A stretch of DNA of 12,021 bases, from contig CAUHAO010000034.1 of the NCBI GenBank assembly GCA_959604355.1, positions 1 to 12,021 on the forward strand. The letters are read 5' to 3'. Numbering within the stretch: the stretch's first letter is position 1; each line of letters opens with the position of its first letter. The translations under genes and the position numbers were made by a program. Below are positions 3,992 through 12,001 of this stretch, one piece after another. This stretch comes from an uncultured Eubacteriales bacterium. GTDB lineage: Bacteria > Bacillota > Clostridia > Oscillospirales > UBA644. The notes beneath the pieces are model-generated. The model was not told where the DNA came from and did not search any database. It saw nothing but the letters and a program-made list of their open reading frames with translations.

Positions 3992-6900
3992 ATGAAGAAT
4001 TTCACGAAAATCACTTCCGTGCTTCTTGCCGTCCTTCTCGTGGTGGCGCTGCTGCCTTCCGCAGCCTTTGCCGCAACGACATATCAGGTTTATATTCCCA
4101 GTTATGAACACGGCACGATCACGGCGTCCAAGACTACCGGTCTTTCCGCGGGCGATAAGGTCACGCTGACCATCACTCCCGATGCCGGATACAGCCTCAA
4201 GGGCGGAGAAATGTACCACACCGTAGCGTACGGCGGCACATATCTCTATTATACTTACGGCTCAAAAACCTACTATATCGGTGTGCCGGACGGCGCTGAG
4301 ACATTTACTTTCACGATGCCTTCGGCAAGCGTTTTTCTTGTAGCGTCTTTCCGCGAGACAAGACAGTTTGACCTGTCCGTATCCTCGCTGACAATAACCT
4401 CCACGGGTTATATTTACAATTCGACAAGCGCTGACTTTGACGGCTCTTACAGAATCACGGGTACAACCTCCACGAACAGTATCAAAGTCCTCAGCGGCAA
4501 CCCGATCATCTATCTGCACAATGTTTCCGCGTGCGGCACGGATGATTCCTACTGCGCTTTCAGTATTGAAGATATCGCGCGCGCGAATGTTATCCTCGAC
4601 GAGGGCACGGTCAACACACTCAAATCCGGCAAAAACTGCGCGGGCATTCAGGTCGCTCCCAAAGCGGCGCTCACTATCAGCTGCGGCAACAACGACGCGG
4701 ATCATGAATGCGGCGCTTTGTGCGGAACTCTGACGTCTGTCGGCGGTCAGTACGGCGCGGGTATCGGCGGCGGATATCTGTTGGGCAACGGCTCCGTCAC
4801 CATCAACGGCGGTGTGATCACCGCGTCCTGCGAAGCTCCTATCGATTCCTCCGCTTACGGCGCAGGCATCGGCGGCGGTAATCGCGGCAACGGCGGCTAT
4901 GTAACGATAAACGGCGGCGTTGTCACGGCACTTGCTGCAGGAAACAAAGTCGATTCTTACGGCGCGGGCATCGGCGGCGGTGCGGGCGCGTCTTCCACAC
5001 TCATCACCGTCAACGGCGGTATCGTTAAAGCGGATGCCGGCAATTATCTGGCCGGTCACGGAGCAGGTATCGGCGGCGGCTCCAACGGTTCCGGCGGTAT
5101 CGTTATCATTTCCGGAGGCCGCGTTTCCTCCATCGGCGGTTCTGTCGGCGGCGCGGGCATCGGCGGCGGTGCAGACGGCGGCACGGGTGTTTATATGTGC
5201 GGTTCGGGTGCAAGCGTCAAAATTGAAGGCGGTACTGTTGAAGCTGTCGGCGGCGGCTATTACGGCTGCGGAATCGGCGGCGGTATAGGCTATGCAAACA
5301 AGTTCAACGGCGCTCCCGGTTCTGTTTCCATAGCTCCCTCGGCATGCGTACGTCCCAGCGAGATTTCTTTCGGCGGTGCTATACAGGCACAGCCCGTCAG
5401 CACTCTTACCGGTGATGACGTATTCCTGACAAAAGTAATCCTTCCTGCTGCCTATAATAAGGAAGTTAAAACCATTACCGTTTCCGGCAAGACATACGAA
5501 CTCAAAGACGTCTATACAGACGCTTTCGGGACTCTCTGCCTGTACCTGCCCGAAGACGCCGTGGTTACTGCGGCGGCAACCGCCACCGCGACATATTCCG
5601 GCAGTGTTACCGCGGATAAAGATCCCGACGATTCTACCGGCACACTCAAAAAGACCGATATAAAGATCGAAAAGGTCGCGGCTCCCGTCGTAACACCCAA
5701 ATCGGGTCTTATCAATGCGTCCGACCGCGTCACCATCACGACCGCAACTGCAGGCGCGACGATCTATTATACAACAGACGGCACTATGCCCACCAGAAGC
5801 AGCAAGAAATATACAGGACCCTTTGCCGTGACCTCCGACTGCATCATCTCCGCAATAGCAGTCAAATCCGGCATGAACGACAGCGACCTCGTATTTGCAG
5901 TTTATACCGCTTATAAACCCGTTACTGCGGTCATAGGCGTTCCTCATGAGGCAACAACGAACACGACTCTCATCCTTACGGGTCTTCCGTATCCGCATGA
6001 TGCGGCCGCGGCTTCCTCTGCTGTCACATGGTCTGTCAGCCCCAACAACAGACTTACCGGAGTAACGGTTTTCGGCAATACGTTTACCGCTAAATATCCC
6101 GGTCTTGCAACTGTCAGAGCGACCGTCTCGTTCGGCGTTACTCTCCGCGAAGATTACTATGAAGATTTCGTGATCATGGTCAAGGCTCCCGGTCAGGGCG
6201 ACGTTACTCCCATCATAGTCAAACAGCCCGTCAACGCATCTGTTCCCGAAGGCGAAAGTGCGACCTTTACCGTTACCGCGGTGGGTTCCGAGACGTTTAA
6301 TTATCAGTGGCAGAGAACCGTCTCTTCCTCCTATTCCTCCGCATGGGAAGATATCGCCGGCGCGACAGATCAGTTCTATACCACGCCCGCACTTTCGATC
6401 GCGGATAGCGGCAGAAGATACCGCTGCGTAGTCTCGAACTCCGCAGGCACCACGATCACTTACCCCGTGACCGTTTCCGTCGATAACGACCTCGTTCCGG
6501 TCATCAACGAAAAAGTCAAGATCGAAGACGCCGTAAAGGGCGAAGAGTACAGATACGTGATTTCCGCGGACGGCGAATTCCCGATGTTCTGGACTCTCAT
6601 TGAAGGCGAGCTTCCCACAGGCTTGAAACTCACTTCCGACGGTGTCATCTCCGGTACTCCCGAAGAACTCGGAACGTTCACATTTACTCTCAGAGTCATA
6701 AACTATTACGGCTCGGCTGTAAAGAGACTTTCCGTTACTGTAAAGGAAAAAGGTGAAGAGCCTACCGAGAAACCCACCGAAGAGCCTACAAAACCCGTAA
6801 CTCCCGCTGAGAAACCCTCCGCTCCCGTCATCGTGTCTCAGACCGGCGACATAAGCAATCTCAAAGTCGGCGACTCTGCGGTTCTCTTCGTTTCCGCTAC

Positions 6901-7123
6901 CGCGGAAAAAGGCACGGTATCCTATCAGTGGTACCGCAACGGCGAAGCCATTGAAGGCGCGACCGGCCAGACGCTTGTCATCGAAAACGTCACATCCGCA
7001 AACGACGGCGACATCTACTACGCACTCATTACAAGCACTCTTGGAGGCGAAACTTCCGTCATCATCAGCGCTGTCAAGGCAATGAAAGTAGAGATAAAGA
7101 ACCCGCCGTCCTGCGACGACTGA
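3992..7123 (+). CDS. Large secreted multidomain protein with GAGIGGG repeats and Ig-like domains
   Basis: The start at ATG 3992 is chosen because GGAGG lies 8 nt upstream and the promoter covers the earlier ATG at 3911. The product has 1043 residues. Residues 1-27 form a signal peptide (KNFTK, a hydrophobic core, cleavage after AFA). Next come: an InlB-like bacterial repeat domain (about 30-130; GDKVTLTITPDAGYSLKG); a beta-solenoid-like region (about 130-470) with six GAGIGGG-type turns at about 255, 290, 324, 357, 387 and 425, spaced 30-38 residues; a chitobiase/hexosaminidase C-terminal type domain (about 564-640; ATIYYTTDGTMPT); an Ig-like domain (about 644-735); an I-set-like domain (about 739-830; YQWQR, YRCVVSNSAG); a He_PIG-like domain (about 838-920; LPTGLKLTSDGVISGTP); a Pro/Thr/Glu linker; and a last Ig-like domain (about 944-1039). 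No LPXTG, SLH or dockerin is seen. Likely an extracellular adhesin or carbohydrate-binding protein; no catalytic site is evident. Confidence 0.9.
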   Translation: MKNFTKITSVLLAVLLVVALLPSAAFAATTYQVYIPSYEHGTITASKTTGLSAGDKVTLTITPDAGYSLKGGEMYHTVAYGGTYLYYTYGSKTYYIGVPDGAETFTFTMPSASVFLVASFRETRQFDLSVSSLTITSTGYIYNSTSADFDGSYRITGTTSTNSIKVLSGNPIIYLHNVSACGTDDSYCAFSIEDIARANVILDEGTVNTLKSGKNCAGIQVAPKAALTISCGNNDADHECGALCGTLTSVGGQYGAGIGGGYLLGNGSVTINGGVITASCEAPIDSSAYGAGIGGGNRGNGGYVTINGGVVTALAAGNKVDSYGAGIGGGAGASSTLITVNGGIVKADAGNYLAGHGAGIGGGSNGSGGIVIISGGRVSSIGGSVGGAGIGGGADGGTGVYMCGSGASVKIEGGTVEAVGGGYYGCGIGGGIGYANKFNGAPGSVSIAPSACVRPSEISFGGAIQAQPVSTLTGDDVFLTKVILPAAYNKEVKTITVSGKTYELKDVYTDAFGTLCLYLPEDAVVTAAATATATYSGSVTADKDPDDSTGTLKKTDIKIEKVAAPVVTPKSGLINASDRVTITTATAGATIYYTTDGTMPTRSSKKYTGPFAVTSDCIISAIAVKSGMNDSDLVFAVYTAYKPVTAVIGVPHEATTNTTLILTGLPYPHDAAAASSAVTWSVSPNNRLTGVTVFGNTFTAKYPGLATVRATVSFGVTLREDYYEDFVIMVKAPGQGDVTPIIVKQPVNASVPEGESATFTVTAVGSETFNYQWQRTVSSSYSSAWEDIAGATDQFYTTPALSIADSGRRYRCVVSNSAGTTITYPVTVSVDNDLVPVINEKVKIEDAVKGEEYRYVISADGEFPMFWTLIEGELPTGLKLTSDGVISGTPEELGTFTFTLRVINYYGSAVKRLSVTVKEKGEEPTEKPTEEPTKPVTPAEKPSAPVIVSQTGDISNLKVGDSAVLFVSATAEKGTVSYQWYRNGEAIEGATGQTLVIENVTSANDGDIYYALITSTLGGETSVIISAVKAMKVEIKNPPSCDD
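4754..5284 (+). repeat. Six in-frame coding repeats of GAGIGGG type
   Basis: Within the secreted protein, the seven-residue motif GAGIGGG recurs starting at 4754, 4859, 4961, 5060, 5150 and 5264. The last copy is GCGIGGG. Spacings are 105, 102, 99, 90 and 114 nt. Between copies a short strand pattern such as VTINGGVITA recurs. The unit resembles one turn of a glycine-rich beta-solenoid. DNA copies differ at third positions, so this is an old protein repeat, not a recent tandem duplication. Confidence 0.85.
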
Positions 7124-7132
7124 AATATCTGA

Positions 7133-7171
7133 AAATCAAAAGCCCTCATCGAAAGATGAGGGCTGATTTTT
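7133..7171 (+). terminator. Terminator of the secreted protein gene
   Basis: AGCCCTCATC (7141-7150) and GATGAGGGCT (7155-7164) form a perfect 10-bp stem capped by a stable GAAA tetraloop, followed by GATTTTT. An upstream AAAATCA can pair further with the TGATTTT, so it may work in both directions. It lies 17 nt after the stop codon. Confidence 0.9.
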
Positions 7172-7223
7172 CCGCATTTAATTGCTTTTATATTGCAGTT
7201 ATACTATATATATTATATATTAT

Positions 7224-7256
7224 AAAAAAAAGTCCTCCCGTATCGGGGGGACTTTT
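7224..7256 (-). terminator. Terminator of the polA-tsaD operon
   Basis: AAAAGTCCTCCCG (7228-7240) and CGGGGGGACTTTT (7244-7256) form a 13-bp stem with one G-U pair and a 3-nt loop. On the minus strand it ends in eight Ts, 45 nt after the tsaD stop. It is convergent with the terminator at 7133-7171. An AT-only inverted stretch (about 7201-7222) lies between them. Confidence 0.9.
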
Positions 7257-7300
7257 GTGCTTTCAGTATCTTTATGAAAATTACCATGTTTTCCGAGGTG

Positions 7301-8314
7301 CTACATCTCGATACTCTCCGTGGCAAACGCGTTGAGGTCGGTTGACGCGACGTTGCCCGCGAGGTATTCGTAATAGCCCTGCGACGCTATCATCGCCGCG
7401 TTGTCACCGCAATATTTCAGAGGTGCCATGTAGAGGGTGATGCCGTGCTTTTTCGCCGCTTTTTCGAGATACGCGCGCAAGGTGGAGTTCGCCGAAACGC
7501 CGCCCGCGAGAACAAGCTTTTTCTCGCCGCCGCGGTCAAGAGTTGCCGCGATGGCCTTTTCCGTAAGTACGGTACATACGGAGTGCTGGAAAGATGCCGC
7601 GATGTCCGCGATCTCTTTCTGCGTCAGCGCGTGCCCCGTTTGCTCGGCGTTATGTGCGTAATTTATCACCGCGGTTTTTACTCCGCTGAAACTGAAATCG
7701 TAGGGAGTGTCCTTGAAATTCGTCTGTGGGAAATGTATCGCTTTCGGGTCACCTTCGCGTGCCACGATGTCTATTTTCGGCCCGCCCGGATAGCCCAGGC
7801 CGAGGATACGGGCGACTTTGTCAAAGCTTTCGCCTGCCGCATCGTCACGCGTTCTTCCGAGGATTTTATACGACGTGTAATTCGTCACCTCAACAATGTG
7901 GCTGTGTCCGCCCGATACGATGAGCGCGGTGAACGGAGGGGTGAGGTCCGCGTGCGAGATGTAGTTCGCGGCAACGTGTCCGCGGATATGATGCACCGGA
8001 ACAAGGGGCTTCGAAGATGCAAAAGCGAGGCTTTTTGCGAAATTCGTTCCGACGAGCAGTGCGCCGATAAGCCCGGGAGCGTTTGTCACCGCGACAGCGT
8101 CAATGCTTTCCATGCCGATGCCCTGTACCGCTTCACGTACGACGTTGCTTATTGCCTCGACGTGCGCTCTTGACGCGATTTCCGGCACGACTCCGCCGTA
8201 TAAAGTATGTATGTCTATCTGCGAACTGACGACGTTCGACAGTACCTCTCTGCCGTCGCGGACTACCGCCGCCGCAGTCTCGTCGCATGAGGATTCTATA
8301 CCGAGAATAAGCAT
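7301..8314 (-). CDS. tsaD: tRNA N6-adenosine threonylcarbamoyltransferase
   Basis: TsaD transfers the threonylcarbamoyl group of TC-AMP to A37 of tRNAs reading ANN codons, as part of the TsaB-TsaD-TsaE complex in the cytoplasm. The product has 337 residues, the usual length. Motifs seen are the N-terminal MLILGIESSCDETAAAVV (ASKHA fold), the metal-binding HHIRGH (H109 and H113), SGGHSH near 134, AGGVSAN near 264 and CGDNAAM near 298. ATG 8314 is preferred over an in-frame TTG at 8332 because AAAGG lies 10 nt upstream and the alignment begins at MLILGIESS. It starts 4 nt after the stop of the phosphatase-RimI gene, so it is co-transcribed and probably translationally coupled. tsaB and tsaE, often adjacent in Firmicutes, are not in the window. 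The operon terminator follows. Confidence 0.97.
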   Translation of the reverse strand: MLILGIESSCDETAAAVVRDGREVLSNVVSSQIDIHTLYGGVVPEIASRAHVEAISNVVREAVQGIGMESIDAVAVTNAPGLIGALLVGTNFAKSLAFASSKPLVPVHHIRGHVAANYISHADLTPPFTALIVSGGHSHIVEVTNYTSYKILGRTRDDAAGESFDKVARILGLGYPGGPKIDIVAREGDPKAIHFPQTNFKDTPYDFSFSGVKTAVINYAHNAEQTGHALTQKEIADIAASFQHSVCTVLTEKAIAATLDRGGEKKLVLAGGVSANSTLRAYLEKAAKKHGITLYMAPLKYCGDNAAMIASQGYYEYLAGNVASTDLNAFATESIEM

Positions 8315-8318
8315 TTTA

Positions 8319-9182
8319 TCAAGACCTTTCAACTGTTTTTCGCATTAGATAGCCGTCCTCCGTCGGCTTTGAATAGAAGTTTTTGCGCACGCCCTGCGTC
8401 TCGAAACCTCGTGACGTGTAAAGATTTATCGCCGCGTCGTTCGACACTCTTACCTCAAGGAAAAACATTTCCGCGCCGCTTTCGGTGTCGTCGCGTATGA
8501 GCGTGTCGAGCAGTTTTCCGCCCACGCCACGCCGTCTTTGCCCGGGAGCGACGGCAAGCGAGACGATTTCCGTTTCGCCGCAGACGCAGAATGTGATTAT
8601 GTGTCCGACGACCTTGCCGCCGTCGTCCGCGACGAAAATTTTATAGATGCCGTTTTCCAGCGCCGCGAGAATATCCGATTCGCTTTCGGGGTCGGAAAAC
8701 GAATCCCTTTCAATTTTAGCTATTGCCGCCGCGTCCGCAGCGGTTGCACGGCGTATTTTTATGTCGACGTCAAAAATCCGTTCCACCAGTTCCTTTATCT
8801 GCGCCGCACAGCGCTCGTATACTTCTGCGTTGCCGCCGTACGGGTCGCTCACTCCGAACGTACCGAGAACTTCCGTTTTCGCCGCGCAGTCGGGGTAAAA
8901 CAGGTCTATTGCCTGCTTGTGGGAAAGAGACATTGTGTAAATTTTATCCGCACTTCGTGCGATATCCTGCGTCAGACGTCTTGCACGGTGGGAGGTTATG
9001 TCGATGCCGTATTTTTGCATCGCCGCGACGGAATTATCGGATGCCGCGTCACCGTCCATCGCCGCGATTCCCGCACTCGATACTTCGATGTCGAGGTTTT
9101 TCCTTTTTGCCGCGTCGCGCGCAAACGCTTCCGCCATCGGGCTTCTGCAGGTGTTACCCGTGCATACGAAAAGTATTTTCAT
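8319..9182 (-). CDS. Fusion of a YwlE-like protein-arginine phosphatase and a RimI-type N-acetyltransferase
   Basis: One uninterrupted 287-aa frame holds two enzymes. Residues 1-140 are a low-molecular-weight phosphatase: P-loop VCTGNTCRSP with nucleophile C7 and R13, and the general-acid loop SDPYGG with D113. Thr at position 11 is the feature that marks YwlE protein-arginine phosphatases, where tyrosine phosphatases carry a larger residue. Residues 141-287 are a GNAT domain of RimI type: acetyl-CoA loop QRRRGVGG (215-222), a LEVR strand with E243, N248 and Y255 in NDAAINLYTSRGF, and a C-terminal RKNFY. RimI acetylates the N-terminus of ribosomal protein S18. The linker is almost absent. The start is ATG 9182, one base after the polA stop, with AAGGA inside the polA end. 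In many Firmicutes rimI stands alone beside tsaD, so the context supports the RimI call; substrates of this fusion are inferred. Confidence 0.9.
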   Translation of the reverse strand: MKILFVCTGNTCRSPMAEAFARDAAKRKNLDIEVSSAGIAAMDGDAASDNSVAAMQKYGIDITSHRARRLTQDIARSADKIYTMSLSHKQAIDLFYPDCAAKTEVLGTFGVSDPYGGNAEVYERCAAQIKELVERIFDVDIKIRRATAADAAAIAKIERDSFSDPESESDILAALENGIYKIFVADDGGKVVGHIITFCVCGETEIVSLAVAPGQRRRGVGGKLLDTLIRDDTESGAEMFFLEVRVSNDAAINLYTSRGFETQGVRKNFYSKPTEDGYLMRKTVERS

Positions 9183-9183
9183 C

Positions 9184-11697
9184 TTAATCCTTCGTGTCGT
9201 ACCACGTCTTGCCCGTGTGTACTTCCGTCACCAAAGGCACATCAAACGTATACGCGTTCTCCATTTCTTCGCGGAGTATCTCAGCCGCTTTTTCGGCTTC
9301 GTTTTCGGGCGCTTCGAGTATGAGTTCGTCGTGTATCTGAAGTATCAGACGCGACGTCATGTTTTCTTTTTCGAGTCTTTTCGAGACCTTTATCATTGCG
9401 AGTTTTATCAGGTCTGCGGCGGTACCCTGAATGGGCGTGTTCATGCAGACTCTCTCGCCGAAAGCCTGTGTCATTTTGTTCGAGGCGGAAAGCTCGGGCA
9501 CGTAGCGTCGTCTGCCGAAAAGTGTCGTGACGTAGCCGCTGTTCCGCGCGTCGGAGATAACCGTCGCGAGATAATCCTTGACCCTCGGGAAAGCTTCAAG
9601 ATAATTGTTGATATATTGCCGAGCCTCTTTGCGCGTTACGCCGATATCCTGCGACAGAGAGTAATCTCCAATGCCGTAAATTATGCCGAAATTTATCGCT
9701 TTGGCACGTCTGCGCAGCTCTGCCGAGACCATTTGTTCGGGAAGCCCGAATACTTCCGCCGCGGTGCGCGTGTGTATGTCCGTGTTTTCGCGGAATATCT
9801 GCTGCATCGTCGGGTCCCCGGAGATATGCGCCATTATACGCAGTTCGATCTGCGAGTAATCCGCGTCAACGAGCACAAAGCCGTCCTTTGCGCGGAAAGC
9901 GCGGCGCAGTTCACGCCCGAGCTCGGTGCGCACGGGAATATTCTGCAGGTTCGGCTCAATACTGCTTATACGCCCTGTCTGTGTGACGGTCTGTGTAAAA
10001 ACCGTGTGGATACGTCCGTCGGGCAAAATGGCGCGAAGCAGTCCTTCGACGTATGTCGATTTGAGCTTTGTGAGTTTTCTGTATGAGATTATGTTTTCGA
10101 TTATCGGGTGGTAGGGGAGAAGCTTTTCAAGAGTGTCGTTGTCCGTCGCGTAGCCGATTTTCGTCTTTCTGCCGCAGGGCAGGAACAAGTCCTCGAAAAG
10201 CACCGTGCCGAGTTGCTTAGGTGAGTTGATGTTAAACTCTTTGCCCGCGTATTCGTATATTGCTGACGTATATGCCGCGATATCCGCGTCGAGCTTCTCT
10301 CCGAACGCATGCAGAAATTCCGCGTCCGCCTCGACACCCGAAACTTCCATCCGCGCAAGCACCGCCGAAAGCGGCAGGTCGATATCTGCGTAAAGGGAAT
10401 ACGAGCCGTCATTCTTCATCGCTTCGGTCATCTTGCGGCGCAGGTCCGGCAGCTGCATAAGCTGAGCCGCAGTGTCCGTAACGTTTCGATTCATGTTTTC
10501 AATATAAAGAGTAGCGAGCGGGTAGGCGGATTTCGACGGGTTGAGAATGTACCCCGCAAGCATCGTGTCAAACGCCGCGTTAACAGTCTTGCCTGCCGAA
10601 AACATAGCTTTGAGAAGAGGCTTTGCGTCGTGTGTGACAATGTTCGCGCCGTCGAAAAGGTCGAGCGCCTGAGTTACGGAAAGTTTTGCCGCTGTGTCGC
10701 CGAATTTTACGAGGTACCCGTCTTCGTCGGACAGAGCGTATATTTCGTTTTCGGGAATATGTTTCTTCGGGTCGTACTCTTCGATATTAACGGGTGCTTG
10801 AGCGTCAACCGCGCCGTCCGCGGGGGTTTGCTCATTAAGCCCGAAACGCTCGAACATCGACGGCATTTCGAGCTCCGTAAAAAGTTCGCGCAGACGCGCA
10901 CAGTCTTTTTCTTTCGCGTCGGTCGGGGAGGGGAAAGAGACTCCGTCGGGCGCGGTCGTCATTATTGTGCCGAGGGTTCGGCTCATGTAGGCGCTTTCTT
11001 TGCCTTCCATGAGCTTTTCTTTGAGTTTTCCTTTCACCTCGTCCACATGCGCGTAAACGCCGTCAAGCGTGCCGTAGTCATGCAGAAGAGTGAGTGCGGT
11101 TTTTTCGCCCACGCCTGCGACGCCCGGAATATTGTCGCTCGCGTCGCCCATGAGAGCCTTGAGGTCTATGAGTCTTTCGGGTGCGAGCCCGTATTTTTCG
11201 TTTATTTTTTCGGGCGTGTAAACGTCGTCGGATGAGCCTGTGGATTTTGTGACGGCAAGCTTGACGGTGATATTGTCCTGCACGAGCTGAAGCTCGTCTC
11301 TGTCGCCCGTGATTATCACGCATTCGTCGCCCTGAGCGGCGTATTTCTTTGAAAGAACGCCGATTATGTCGTCCGCTTCCATGCCCGGCTGCTCGATACG
11401 CAGTACGCCAAGCGCGTCAAGAACTTTTTTTATGACGGGGAACTGTTCGAGCAGTTCGGGAGGCGTTTCATGACGTCCCGCCTTATAGCCGTCGTACATA
11501 ATATGACGGAAAGTCGGAGCTTTGAGGTCGAAAGCCGCGTAGATGGCGTCGGGCTTCTCGTCCGCGATGTGGCGCAGCAGTATCGCCAGAAAACCGTAGA
11601 CCGCGTTTGTGTGCAGTCCTTTTGTAGTTGTCAGCGGACGTATGCCGTAATACGCGCGATTAAGCACGCTGTTGCCGTCCAGCAGAAGTATCTTCAT
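9184..11697 (-). CDS. polA: DNA polymerase I
   Basis: The product has 837 residues, close to the Bacillus/Thermus enzymes. Residues 1-290 form the 5' nuclease, with metal ligands D7, the MEADDI block (108-112), TGDRDE (D132, D134) and DASDNIPG (D185, D188), then a helix-hairpin-helix around 190-200. Residues about 303-460 form a degenerate 3'-5' exonuclease domain: the DxE pair is absent (ALSDEDG near 323), so proofreading is probably lost, as in many Gram-positive PolA. Residues about 470-837 are the polymerase: motif A DYSQIELR (D613, E618), motif B RRRAKAINFGIIYG (R662, K666, F670, Y674) and motif C QIHDEL (D790, E791). It acts in Okazaki fragment maturation and excision repair. RBS GGAGG lies 9 nt before ATG 11697. 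It is the first large gene of the operon. Confidence 0.98.
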   Translation of the reverse strand: MKILLLDGNSVLNRAYYGIRPLTTTKGLHTNAVYGFLAILLRHIADEKPDAIYAAFDLKAPTFRHIMYDGYKAGRHETPPELLEQFPVIKKVLDALGVLRIEQPGMEADDIIGVLSKKYAAQGDECVIITGDRDELQLVQDNITVKLAVTKSTGSSDDVYTPEKINEKYGLAPERLIDLKALMGDASDNIPGVAGVGEKTALTLLHDYGTLDGVYAHVDEVKGKLKEKLMEGKESAYMSRTLGTIMTTAPDGVSFPSPTDAKEKDCARLRELFTELEMPSMFERFGLNEQTPADGAVDAQAPVNIEEYDPKKHIPENEIYALSDEDGYLVKFGDTAAKLSVTQALDLFDGANIVTHDAKPLLKAMFSAGKTVNAAFDTMLAGYILNPSKSAYPLATLYIENMNRNVTDTAAQLMQLPDLRRKMTEAMKNDGSYSLYADIDLPLSAVLARMEVSGVEADAEFLHAFGEKLDADIAAYTSAIYEYAGKEFNINSPKQLGTVLFEDLFLPCGRKTKIGYATDNDTLEKLLPYHPIIENIISYRKLTKLKSTYVEGLLRAILPDGRIHTVFTQTVTQTGRISSIEPNLQNIPVRTELGRELRRAFRAKDGFVLVDADYSQIELRIMAHISGDPTMQQIFRENTDIHTRTAAEVFGLPEQMVSAELRRRAKAINFGIIYGIGDYSLSQDIGVTRKEARQYINNYLEAFPRVKDYLATVISDARNSGYVTTLFGRRRYVPELSASNKMTQAFGERVCMNTPIQGTAADLIKLAMIKVSKRLEKENMTSRLILQIHDELILEAPENEAEKAAEILREEMENAYTFDVPLVTEVHTGKTWYDTKD

Positions 11698-11834
11698 TCG
11701 TCGTTGCCTCCGTTGTCGTTGTTCTCCACCTTAATAGGATGAAGGTGCTTCTCGGGTTTATTCATACCGTCGGAAAACGGGAAATCTTCGTCGTAAAACC
11801 GTATTGTTCTATATTTTGCTCCACTTTGCACCAC
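11694..11834 (-). CDS. Possible small ORF ahead of polA, stop overlapping the polA start
   Basis: A minus-strand frame ends with TGA inside the polA start (ATGA, 4-nt overlap), a typical sign of translational coupling. The frame is open back to about position 12008. It has only weak possible starts: GTG codons at 11834 and 11831, or ATG 11765, which would give only 23 aa. From 11834 it would encode 46 residues including RTIRFYDEDFPFSDGMNK and an Asn/Asp/Gly-rich tail. No clear RBS is found, and the product is not recognised. It could be a small coupled protein or just untranslated leader. Confidence 0.25.
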   Translation of the reverse strand: MVQSGAKYRTIRFYDEDFPFSDGMNKPEKHLHPIKVENNDNGGNDE

Positions 11835-11957
11835 GTATGCCGAAAAAGGCTTTGCAGTGAACCTTTTGAGGTGAAGTGTCCGTCGTTTGCAGATGACATG
11901 CCGCGCTTTGCCGCGTCGCGCCGTCGGAAGAGCTGTTCGCGCGTCCTTACTTATATT

Positions 11958-11963
11958 ATTATA
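11958..11963 (-). promoter_or_regulatory. Possible -10 box of the polA operon
   Basis: TATAAT on the minus strand sits directly downstream of the hairpin at 11970-12001 and about 260 nt before polA. The best -35-like hexamer (TTGCGA, complement of 11984-11989) is 20 nt away, too far for a normal promoter, so support is limited to the -10 and the position. Confidence 0.35.
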
Positions 11964-11969
11964 CCGGGA

Positions 11970-12001
11970 GTAAAAATGCTTGCTCGCAAGGGCATTTTTA
12001 C
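11970..12001. terminator. Bidirectional hairpin terminator of the gene beyond the right edge
   Basis: GTAAAAATG (11970-11978) pairs with CATTTTTAC (11993-12001), and CTTGC pairs with GCAAG inside. The A/T-rich arms give a T-run in both directions. It probably ends the minus-strand gene that lies outside the window and so marks the start of the polA transcription unit. Confidence 0.6.

Noticed and set aside
4754..5284. Repeats considered as a CRISPR array or DNA satellite
   Set aside because: The units are in frame, vary at third codon positions and encode a glycine-rich protein motif, so they are protein repeats.
4262..5998. 578-codon open frame on the minus strand
   Set aside because: It lies fully antisense to the secreted protein. 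Its openness follows from that gene's codon use and repeats. The protein is Cys/Arg/Ala-rich low-complexity sequence without RBS or domains.
8315..8332. TTG start for tsaD six codons upstream
   Set aside because: It would overlap the previous gene by 14 nt and add residues not in the family; ATG 8314 has a properly spaced AAAGG.
8998..11235. Long plus-strand ORFs at 8998-10086 and 10309-11235
   Set aside because: They are antisense shadows of polA and the phosphatase-RimI gene, with Arg/Val/Cys-rich products and no motifs.
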